A DNA stretch of 5,359 nt from Paracoccaceae bacterium (lineage in GTDB: Bacteria > Pseudomonadota > Alphaproteobacteria > Rhodobacterales > Rhodobacteraceae): the NCBI GenBank assembly GCA_021767525.1, contig JAASTF010000232.1, positions 1 to 5,359 on the forward strand. The letters run 5' to 3'. This document shows positions 1-5,359 of the stretch, one piece after another. Each line of letters starts with the position of its first letter. Positions within the stretch are counted from its first letter, which is position 1. The position numbers and the translations under genes were made by a program. Under the pieces are notes generated by a model. It was given only the letters and a program-made list of their open reading frames with translations, ran no database searches and was not told the DNA's origin.

Positions 1-29
1 ACGCGACAGCCGATTTGTGCAACAGAGTC
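1..29. mobile_element. Probable terminal inverted repeat of an IS5-family (IS903-like) insertion sequence
   Basis: Read on the minus strand from position 29 outward, the sequence begins GACTCTGTTGCACAAATC. This closely resembles the terminal repeats I recall for the IS903 subgroup of IS5-family elements (GGCTTTGTTGAATAAATC in IS903, with many GTTGCACAAATC variants in proteobacteria). If so, the element lies to the left, outside the window, and ends about 80 bp past the yhhJ stop. IS903-type insertions usually duplicate 9 bp, which here would be GCAAAAGGT at 30-38. No transposase sequence is visible, so this rests on one terminus only. Confidence 0.45.
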
Positions 30-84
30 GCAAAAGGTCGTCAAGGAGTCTGAGCTTTCCACCAAGGCTGAACAAGTATAGCCG

Positions 85-101
85 AAAAGCGGTTACGCCG
101 C
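85..101 (-). terminator. Weak candidate rho-independent terminator after yhhJ
   Basis: About 8 nt past the yhhJ stop, the minus strand reads GCGG-cgtaa-CCGC followed by TTTT. The stem has only four Watson-Crick pairs, though the preceding G-run could add G-U pairs with the T-run. The position is right for ending the operon, but the hairpin is too short to be convincing and Rho-dependent termination is equally possible. Confidence 0.25.
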
Positions 102-109
102 CCCCGCAG

Positions 110-1222
110 TCAGCGCAGAAAGGCGCGGAACCGGTGCAGGGCGAAGGCGAACATCACCGACCCGATCAGCATCAGCGCCACAAGTTGCGGCCAGACCACG
201 GACAGCCCGGCCCCGCGGAACAAGACCCCTTGTGCCAGCGCGATGAAATGCGTGTTGGGGGCCGCGAGCATGATGTATTGCACGGCTTGGGGCATCGACT
301 CGCGCGGGGTGACGCCGCCCGACAGGATATCGAGCGGCAACAGCACCAGCAAAAGCAGCATGGCAAACTGCGGCATAGAGCCTGCGATGGTGGCCAGCAG
401 GATGCCCATCGAGGTCGTTGCAAAAAGGTGCAACGCCGCGCCCACAAGATAGAGCGCAACCGATCCCCCGATCGGGATACCCATCCCCGCCTGAACCACC
501 AGAGTGAGCGAAAGCGCCGTCGCCACCAGCACCACGCTGCCCATGCTGAGCACCTTGCTCGTCATGATCTCGGCGGCGGTCACGGGCATGACCAGCAGAT
601 GTTCCAACGTGCCGTGGTCGCGCTCACGGATCAGGGCGGCACCCGAAAGGATGATGGACAGCATGGTCACCGTACTGATGACCGAGGTCACCGCCCCGAA
701 CCAGGCCGGGTCGAGCGAGGGGTTGAAACGGGCCCGAACGGCCAGATCAACCGGCATCCCGACCGGGGCGGCATCGCGTGCCAGCCATCCGGCAATCTCC
801 TGATTGACAATGGCGCTGATACTACCCGCCCCGGTAAAGGCCTGGCTGACCCGTGTCGCATCGACATTGAGCTGTAATTCGGGCCGGTTCCCGGCCAGCA
901 GGTCGCGCTGGAACTCGGGCGGGATCACCAGCGAAAAGGTGTCGATCCCGGCATCCATCCGCGCATCCATTTGCGCGATGTCGATCTGGGCGGGCGGCAT
1001 GAAATACGGCGGCAGGAACGCATCGGCCACCCGCCGCGACAGCGGCGAGGCGTCTTCGTCCACGATCCCGATCGTGGCGCTGTTGAGCGATTCGGGGATG
1101 GCGGTCGCGCTGACATAGACGTCGAGCGTGAAGGCATAGGCGACCAGCACCATCAGAAGCGGATCGCGCAACAGCCCGCGAATTTCCTTCAACGACAGTT
1201 GCAGAACATGCCTGAGCCGCAT
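110..1222 (-). CDS. yhhJ: ABC-2 type permease subunit, YhhJ-type
   Basis: A 370-residue inner-membrane permease, the second transmembrane half of the exporter. It carries no ATPase motifs and must depend on the ATPase domains of the preceding gene product. Residues 1-20 are an amphipathic, basic cytoplasmic start (KEIRGLLRDP), TM1 spans about 22-40, and a periplasmic domain covers about 41-175 with NVDATRVSQAFTG (119-131) and RFNPSLDPAWFG (165-176). Five further helices follow at about 177-198, 226-248, 254-280, 283-303 and 342-363. The ABC-2 hallmark IRERDHGTLEHLLVMPVT is at 198-215, and TPRESMPQ is at 305-312. Length and motifs match E. coli YhhJ (about 375 residues). The start ATG at 1222 is supported by AGGAG at 9-nt spacing and lies 3 nt after the rbbA stop, so this is the third gene of the operon. 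It is intact, with TGA at 110-112. The substrate is not evident. Confidence 0.93.
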   Translation of the reverse strand: MRLRHVLQLSLKEIRGLLRDPLLMVLVAYAFTLDVYVSATAIPESLNSATIGIVDEDASPLSRRVADAFLPPYFMPPAQIDIAQMDARMDAGIDTFSLVIPPEFQRDLLAGNRPELQLNVDATRVSQAFTGAGSISAIVNQEIAGWLARDAAPVGMPVDLAVRARFNPSLDPAWFGAVTSVISTVTMLSIILSGAALIRERDHGTLEHLLVMPVTAAEIMTSKVLSMGSVVLVATALSLTLVVQAGMGIPIGGSVALYLVGAALHLFATTSMGILLATIAGSMPQFAMLLLLVLLPLDILSGGVTPRESMPQAVQYIMLAAPNTHFIALAQGVLFRGAGLSVVWPQLVALMLIGSVMFAFALHRFRAFLR

Positions 1223-1225
1223 CGG

Positions 1226-3967
1226 TTATTTCTCCTGTTTGCGCACGAAGATGGCACCCAGCAGCACCACCACGGGCACAAGCGCCAGCATCGGCAGGAA
1301 AGACCCGCCCAGATCATCGAACCCCAGTGCCTTGGAAAAGGTCCCGCGCGAGATGGTGACGAAATGGCTGGTGGGATAGATTTCACCGATCACCCGACCC
1401 ATGCCGTCCATTGACGCAACCGGATCGATGATGCCACCATATTGCATCGCCGGGATAAGCGTCGCCATGAAGGTGAAGAACAGCGCCGTGACCTGGCTTT
1501 GGGTGAAGGCGGAAATCAGCAGGCCCAGCCCGGTGGCCAGCACGACATAGATCAGCGCCCCGAGCGAAAGCGCGAGCAGGCTGCCCTTGACCGGCACCCC
1601 GAAGACCACCACCGCCAGCGCCAACAGCAAAAGGTAATTCATGAAACCCAGAACGACATAGGGCACCTGTTTGCCCAGCAGGAATTCCAGCCGTCGCGCC
1701 GGGGTGACATAAAGATTGACGATCGAACCCGTTTCCTTTTCGCGGGCCACGGACAGGACGGCCAGCGTGGCCGGAATCAGCATCAGCAACAGCGGGATCA
1801 TCGCGGGCACCATGGCCGCCAGGCTCTCGACATCGGGGTTGTAGCGGTAGCGCACCTCAAGCGTGAAGTTACCCGCCACCGCTTGATCGCCAAAGACCTG
1901 ACGCATCTGCTCGGTCAGCCAGTGGGCGTGCATCCCCTGGATATACCCGCGCACCGTATCGGCGCGCATCGGCATGGCCCCGTCGAACCACGCGCCAATG
2001 GCGACGGGGCGGCCGCGTTCAAGATCCGCGGCGAACCCCGGCGGAATTTCCAGAGCCAGACTGATTTCACCCGCCCGCATCCGGTAGTCAAGATCGGCAT
2101 GATCGACAAGCGGCGGTTCCTCGTCAAAGTAACGCGACCCGGCCAGGTCGTTGACATAGGATTGGCTAAGGATGCTCCGATCGAAATCGAGTGCCGCGAA
2201 TTTGAGGTTTTCGACATCCATGGACACGCCATAGCCCAGCACGATCATCAGGATCACGCTGCCGAGGCTGGCAAGCGTCAGGCGGATCGGATCGCGGCGC
2301 AACTCCAGCGACTCGCGCCATGAAAAGCTCAGCAGCCGCGCCAGGCTGAACCCCCCGCGCCGCCGCCGGGCGGAGGTGGCGGGCCCGGCGGAAAGCTCTT
2401 CTTTCATCTCGGGCGCAGGCGGGGTATCCTGATCCTGCGCGCGTTGCAGATGGTGGACAAAGGCATCGTCCAGCGTCTCTGCGCCGACCTCCTCGCGGAT
2501 CGCTTCGGGCGTGTCGCTTACAAGCACGCGGCCCTGGTGCATCAGCGAAATCCTGTCGCAGCGCGTGGCCTCGGCCATGTAATGGGTGGAGATGAAGATC
2601 GTCACGCCATCGTTTCGGGACAGATCTATCAGCGATTGCCAGAAGATATCGCGCGCCACAGGGTCCACCCCCGATGTCGGCTCGTCTAGGATCAGGATTT
2701 CGGGGCGATGGATCAGCGCGACCGCCAGCGACAGGCGCTGACGAATACCCAGCGGCAGGCGCATCGGCAGGCTGTCGAGCACGTCTTCAAGATCGAACCG
2801 CTCAGCGAGTTCCGCGATCCGCGGCACGATCTCTGCGGATGTCATGTCGAAAAGCTGCCCGTGCAGATCAAGGTTCTGCCGCACCGTCAGCTCGGAATAA
2901 AGCGAGAAGGATTGCGTCATGTAGCCGATGCGCTTGCGGGTGGCCATGTCATGGGCATCGACCTTGCGACCGTAAATCTTCGTGGTGCCGTCACTCGGAT
3001 CCAGCAGCCCGGTCAGCGCCTTCATGGTGGTGGTCTTGCCGCACCCGTTGGAGCCCAGAAAGCCGAAGATCTCGCCCCGCTTGATGCGAAAGCTCACCTG
3101 GTCCACAGCTGTGAAATCGCCAAACCGCACGGTAAGGTTCTCGGCCTCGATGACGTTTTCCCCGTCGGACGCCGGATCGCGCGGCGGGATGCTCAGGTCT
3201 TTGTGGCGGCTGCGGTTTTCCTCGGGCAGAAGTGCGATGAAGGCCGCATCCAGATCAGCGGCACCGGTGCGTTCCAGGATTTCGGCCGTGCTGCCGGTCG
3301 CCAGAACCTTGCCCGCGTCCATCGCCACCAGGTGATCGAAGCGCGCGGCCTCTTCCATATAGGCGCTCGACACCAGCAGGCTCATATGTGGGCGATCAGC
3401 GCGGATTCGGTCGATCAGGGCCCAGAATTCGCGCCGCGACAGCGGATCGACGCCGGTGGTCGGCTCATCAAGAACCAGAAGGTCGGGGTCGTGGATCAGC
3501 GCGCAGCACAGGCCCAGCTTCTGCTTCATCCCGCCCGAAAGCTTGGCCGCCGCGCGGTCGGCAAACGGGGCGAGACCGGTCGCCTTGAGCAGTTCGTCGA
3601 TCCGCTGCGCGCGTTCCTGCGCGCCCTCGCCAAAAAGGCGCCCGAAAAAATCGACATTTTCGCGGACCGAAAGCGTCGGGTAAAGGTTCCGCCCCAGCCC
3701 CTGCGGCATATAGGCGATGCGCGGGGCGATGCGCGCGCGATGCCCGGCGCGGGCCATGTCGCCCCCCAGCACCTCGAGCCGCCCTTTCTGCATCCGCCGC
3801 GCCCCGACGATCAGCGCCAGAAGGCTCGACTTTCCCACGCCGTCCGGCCCGATGACGCCGACGGAACGGCCTGACGGCAGGTCGATCGAAACATCGTCCA
3901 CGGCCCGGGTCTTGCCATAGCGGAGCGAGAGCCCCTCGGCACGCACCGCAGGCATGGAATCGGTCAT
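1226..3967 (-). CDS. rbbA: RbbA-type ABC transporter fusion: two ATPase domains plus ABC-2 permease domain
   Basis: A 913-residue protein, essentially the length of E. coli RbbA, that powers the exporter and supplies half of its membrane part. ATPase domain 1 has Walker A GPDGVGKS (40-47), Q-loop Q89, signature LSGGMKQ (143-149) and Walker B VLDEPT (D167, E168), but Ala202 where the switch histidine is expected. ATPase domain 2 has Walker A GSNGCGKT (305-312), Q352, a degenerate signature LPLGIRQ (404-410), Walker B ILDEPT (D428, E429) and switch H462. A charged linker (about 508-540, with RRRR at 534-537) leads to an ABC-2 permease domain: TM1 about 562-581, a large periplasmic loop about 582-715, then about five more helices between 717 and 908, including the conserved GSIVNLYVTP segment. 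E. coli RbbA was described as a ribosome-associated ATPase, whereas this architecture and operon indicate an export role. It ends 3 nt before yhhJ. Confidence 0.95.
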   Translation of the reverse strand: MTDSMPAVRAEGLSLRYGKTRAVDDVSIDLPSGRSVGVIGPDGVGKSSLLALIVGARRMQKGRLEVLGGDMARAGHRARIAPRIAYMPQGLGRNLYPTLSVRENVDFFGRLFGEGAQERAQRIDELLKATGLAPFADRAAAKLSGGMKQKLGLCCALIHDPDLLVLDEPTTGVDPLSRREFWALIDRIRADRPHMSLLVSSAYMEEAARFDHLVAMDAGKVLATGSTAEILERTGAADLDAAFIALLPEENRSRHKDLSIPPRDPASDGENVIEAENLTVRFGDFTAVDQVSFRIKRGEIFGFLGSNGCGKTTTMKALTGLLDPSDGTTKIYGRKVDAHDMATRKRIGYMTQSFSLYSELTVRQNLDLHGQLFDMTSAEIVPRIAELAERFDLEDVLDSLPMRLPLGIRQRLSLAVALIHRPEILILDEPTSGVDPVARDIFWQSLIDLSRNDGVTIFISTHYMAEATRCDRISLMHQGRVLVSDTPEAIREEVGAETLDDAFVHHLQRAQDQDTPPAPEMKEELSAGPATSARRRRGGFSLARLLSFSWRESLELRRDPIRLTLASLGSVILMIVLGYGVSMDVENLKFAALDFDRSILSQSYVNDLAGSRYFDEEPPLVDHADLDYRMRAGEISLALEIPPGFAADLERGRPVAIGAWFDGAMPMRADTVRGYIQGMHAHWLTEQMRQVFGDQAVAGNFTLEVRYRYNPDVESLAAMVPAMIPLLLMLIPATLAVLSVAREKETGSIVNLYVTPARRLEFLLGKQVPYVVLGFMNYLLLLALAVVVFGVPVKGSLLALSLGALIYVVLATGLGLLISAFTQSQVTALFFTFMATLIPAMQYGGIIDPVASMDGMGRVIGEIYPTSHFVTISRGTFSKALGFDDLGGSFLPMLALVPVVVLLGAIFVRKQEK
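1232..1236 (-). promoter_or_regulatory. Strong Shine-Dalgarno (AGGAG) of the yhhJ-type gene
   Basis: AGGAG on the minus strand sits 9 nt before the ATG at 1222 and is embedded in the Gln-Glu codons at the very end of the rbbA-type gene. It fixes the yhhJ start and suggests this last gene has its own efficient initiation rather than depending only on coupling. Confidence 0.7.
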
Positions 3968-5031
3968 TCCAGCACCTTGCCCTGCGCCGCCGCCGGCCAG
4001 GGCGCGGTCGGGTCAAGCCGCACCCAGGCGACGCCGGGAAGCCCGGTCTTGATCTGATCGAGATACCGCGCCAGCAGCTCCGGCGCGATCCTGGCCCGCA
4101 CCCTGAACATCAGCTTCTCGCGCTCGATTTCCGTCTCGACCGTCTTGGGCGTGAACTGCGCCACGTCCGACACGAAGGAAACGCTGGCGGGGATGACGAT
4201 GCCGGGTGCCGCATCCAGCAGCAAGCGCACCTCGGTTCCCAGCCCGATACGCCCCGCATCCGCCGTCGAAAGGAAAAACGTCATGTAAACGTCGTTGAGG
4301 TCCAGCATGTTGACAACGCGACCGCCGGCCCCCACGATTTCGCCCGCGCGCGCGACGATATATTGCACCCGCCCGGCACGCGGCGCTTTCAATGTGCTAT
4401 CCTCGATCTGCACGTCGATCGCCTCGATCGTCGCCTGGGCCGCGGTCACCGCCGCCTCGGCCCCAATCACCGAGGCTTTCGCCGATGCGACCCCCGCCCG
4501 CGCCGCCGCAAGCGACGCCTGTGCAGAGGCAACCGCCGCCGCGGCGCCAAAGGCGTTGGCCCGGTCGATCTCGAATTGCCGTTCGGATGTGATGCTGTTC
4601 TGCGTCAGAGACTCGGAGCGCTCATACTGGCGCCGCGCGACATCCTCCTCCGCGCGGCGCTGTTCCAGAAGGGCCTCGGCCGCGCGTACTTCGGCCGCGC
4701 GCTGTTCGACAAGCAGCGTGGCGTTTTCCACGGCGATTTCAGCGCGGCGCAGTTCCGCCACCATCTGGTTGCGATTGGCCTGCAATTGCCGCGTGTCGAG
4801 CGTGGCCAGAGGCGCACCTGCCGTCACGAGCCCTCCTTCGTTCACAAGCACCGTGTCAATTCGCCCGGGCAGCTTGGCCGCAACGTCGATTTCGACCGCT
4901 TCGATCCGCCCGTTGCCGCGCGCGAATCCTTCCGCGTCCGTATCGGATAGGGTGCTTTGCCAGATCAAAAAGCCGGATACGGCGACAGCGATGACGATCG
5001 CGGCCATGATAACGGGTCTGTTTTTTGCCAC
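3964..5031 (-). CDS. yhiI: HlyD-family membrane fusion protein (periplasmic adaptor) of an ABC exporter, YhiI-type
   Basis: A 355-residue periplasmic adaptor that links the inner-membrane ABC transporter to an outer-membrane channel. Residues 8-25 form one N-terminal membrane anchor. Residues 40-80 are the first half of a lipoyl-like barrel (GNGRIEA... KLPGRI... VNEG). Residues 81-208 form a long alpha-helical hairpin, with tip motif R138-x3-L142-x6-S149 as in TolC-docking adaptors. Residues 209-240 complete the lipoyl domain (LKAPRAGRVQY), followed by a beta-barrel region with FTPKTVET (293-300) and GLPGVAWVRL (330-339), both typical of YhiI. The length equals that remembered for E. coli YhiI. 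The start is GTG at 5031, preceded by a weak GCGAG at 6-nt spacing; an ATG at codon 9 has no better site. The stop overlaps the next gene's ATG by 4 nt (ATGA), implying translational coupling. The adaptor role is secure; the substrate is unknown. Confidence 0.92.
   Translation of the reverse strand: MAKNRPVIMAAIVIAVAVSGFLIWQSTLSDTDAEGFARGNGRIEAVEIDVAAKLPGRIDTVLVNEGGLVTAGAPLATLDTRQLQANRNQMVAELRRAEIAVENATLLVEQRAAEVRAAEALLEQRRAEEDVARRQYERSESLTQNSITSERQFEIDRANAFGAAAAVASAQASLAAARAGVASAKASVIGAEAAVTAAQATIEAIDVQIEDSTLKAPRAGRVQYIVARAGEIVGAGGRVVNMLDLNDVYMTFFLSTADAGRIGLGTEVRLLLDAAPGIVIPASVSFVSDVAQFTPKTVETEIEREKLMFRVRARIAPELLARYLDQIKTGLPGVAWVRLDPTAPWPAAAQGKVLE
3975..3978 (-). promoter_or_regulatory. Ribosome binding site of the rbbA-type gene, inside the adaptor gene
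   Basis: AAGG on the minus strand lies 7 nt before the ATG at 3967, within the last codons of the adaptor gene (Gly-Lys-Val). Together with the ATGA overlap it supports the chosen start and coupled translation. Confidence 0.5.
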
Positions 5032-5049
5032 TGGATACTCGCTTGTTGT

Positions 5050-5102
5050 GATGATTCGGGCGTGTTTTTTATTCTTGCGACGCGCCTGAACCCTAAATCA
5101 TC
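5050..5102. repeat. Interrupted inverted repeat ahead of the adaptor gene
   Basis: On the plus strand GATGATTCGGG (5050-5060) is mirrored by CCCTAAATCATC (5091-5102). The outer seven bases (GATGATT / AATCATC) pair perfectly, and GGG/CCC pair after a one- or two-base irregularity. The arms are separated by 30 bp, so their centres are about 41-42 bp apart, close to four helical turns. It could form a long-loop stem in the mRNA leader or be a two-site operator. It sits just upstream of the weak ribosome binding site of the adaptor gene. Function is inference; the repeat itself is directly visible. Confidence 0.5.
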
Positions 5103-5111
5103 CGCATGCGG
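5102..5111. repeat. 10-bp perfect palindrome CCGCATGCGG
   Basis: CCGCATGCGG reads identically on both strands and abuts the right arm of the interrupted inverted repeat. Next to it, and overlapping it, CGGTT-tcac-AACCG (5109-5122) can form a short five-pair hairpin. No T-run follows on the minus strand, so it does not look like an intrinsic terminator for the gene ending at 5141. A 10-bp palindrome in GC-rich DNA is not very rare by chance. Confidence 0.35.
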
Positions 5112-5140
5112 TTTCACAACCGGATTGAACGTCGTATCCG

Positions 5141-5359
5141 TTACAGAACGATGTTGTCCACCCGTCCGAGCCGGCCCCGGGCAAAGTCACAGGACAGGCC
5201 CAGAATGCCGAGCACGGTTTCGATTTCCGCCGAGTTTCTGGGCGCATAGACCATGACAGCCGTGGGCGGGATCATGCCCGCCGCAGCCATCGGATGTGGC
5301 TCTGCCCAGCCAAGATCGACGATCTTCGGCACCGCATCCTCTGGCAGCATCATGTGCAG
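5141..5359 (-). CDS. C-terminal part of a luciferase-domain (DUF5519-like) protein, 5' end outside window
   Basis: This is an open frame of 72 codons that enters from the right edge and ends at a TAA (5141-5143). The two codons before the first visible ATG (Leu-His) are still in frame, so the Met at 5353 is probably internal and the true start lies beyond the window. The visible segment has the pattern LHMMLPEDAV, then GWAEPHP, then IPPTAVMVYAPR, then a helical stretch and FARGRL. From memory this resembles the C-terminal half of proteins annotated as luciferase domain-containing (DUF5519). The name is historical: no light-emitting activity is implied, and the function of most members is unknown. 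It is on the same strand as the exporter operon and ends 109 bp before it, so co-transcription is possible but not shown. Family assignment rests on recalled motifs and only a fragment is visible. Confidence 0.65.
   Translation of the reverse strand: MHMMLPEDAVPKIVDLGWAEPHPMAAAGMIPPTAVMVYAPRNSAEIETVLGILGLSCDFARGRLGRVDNIVL

Larger units (their letters stand above)
5032..5140 (-). promoter_or_regulatory. Intergenic region upstream of the exporter operon, probable promoter/leader
   Basis: This 109-bp gap separates the DUF5519-like gene from the adaptor gene and is the only non-coding space ahead of the three-gene operon, so any operon-specific promoter should be here. It is more AT-rich than its surroundings, with an A-run (AATAAAAAA on the minus strand, around 5065-5073). 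A TTGTGA hexamer (minus strand, about 5114-5119) could be a -35 element with TTAGGG or TAGGGT about 17-18 bp further on, but the -10 match is poor and I do not assign a definite promoter. An in-frame TGA at 5098-5100 rules out a much longer adaptor protein. The region also holds the inverted repeat and palindrome listed separately. Confidence 0.4.

Noticed and set aside
17..877. 286-codon open frame on the plus strand
   Set aside because: It is antisense to yhhJ and starts at a GTG inside the putative insertion-sequence end. Its composition (His, Arg, Gln, Gly) is that of a shadow frame.
1223..1225. Possible frameshift or split gene between the RbbA-type and YhhJ-type genes
   Set aside because: The gap is a genuine gene boundary: a TAA stop, an AGGAG site and an ATG are all correctly placed, and both proteins match their families' full lengths.
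1442..2323. 293-codon open frame on the plus strand
   Set aside because: It is antisense to the permease domain of the RbbA-type gene. It is low-complexity (His, Gln, Arg-rich), with no membrane or catalytic motif.
2708..3874. 388-codon open frame on the plus strand
   Set aside because: It lies entirely opposite the clearly conserved RbbA-type gene. Its translation is rich in His, Arg and Gln with no recognisable domain, typical of antisense frames in GC-rich DNA.
5005..5007. ATG at codon 9 of the adaptor gene as an alternative start
   Set aside because: It has no better ribosome binding site and would leave a shorter cytoplasmic segment before the membrane anchor. The GTG at 5031 gives the usual family length of 355 residues, though the choice is not certain.
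4295..5089. 264-codon Ala/Ser/Arg-rich open frame on the plus strand
   Set aside because: It is antisense to the adaptor gene, and its alanine and serine richness mirrors the repetitive coiled-coil codons on the other strand.
1..5359. CRISPR array, tRNA or rRNA genes
   Set aside because: No regularly spaced direct repeats and no cloverleaf or rRNA-like sequence were seen on reading. The window is almost fully accounted for by the three exporter genes and the upstream partial gene.

Overview
The window is GC-rich (roughly 60-65% by eye). Codon choice and protein similarity suggest a proteobacterium, most plausibly an alphaproteobacterium of the Rhodobacteraceae type. That lineage guess is inference, because no rRNA or taxonomic marker is present. 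All supported genes lie on the minus strand and the region is densely coding.

Read in the direction of transcription (right to left), the window opens with the 3' end of a gene whose product resembles the C-terminus of the luciferase-domain family (DUF5519); it runs off the right edge. A 109-bp intergenic region follows, with a notable interrupted inverted repeat and a small palindrome. Then comes a compact three-gene operon: a HlyD/YhiI-type membrane fusion protein (3964-5031), an RbbA-type double-ATPase/permease fusion (1226-3967), and a YhhJ-type ABC-2 permease (110-1222). The first two genes overlap by 4 nt (ATGA) and the last two are 3 nt apart, so translation is probably coupled. About 110 bp of non-coding sequence closes the left side. 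It contains a weak hairpin plus T-run and, at the extreme edge, a sequence resembling the terminal inverted repeat of an IS5-family (IS903-like) insertion sequence that would lie outside the window.

The three proteins make up a complete inner-membrane and periplasmic export machine. RbbA supplies both ATPase domains and one transmembrane domain, YhhJ supplies the second transmembrane domain, and the HlyD-type adaptor spans the periplasm. The adaptor carries the R-x3-L-x6-S hairpin-tip motif used by TolC-docking adaptors, so an outer-membrane TolC-type channel encoded elsewhere is expected. Gene order and protein lengths match the Escherichia coli yhiI-rbbA-yhhJ locus. The substrate cannot be read from the sequence.

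I do not see a previously undescribed system. The points most worth a second look are the built-in asymmetry of the two ATP sites of RbbA, the TolC-docking signature, the inverted repeat ahead of the operon, and the probable IS end at the left edge.
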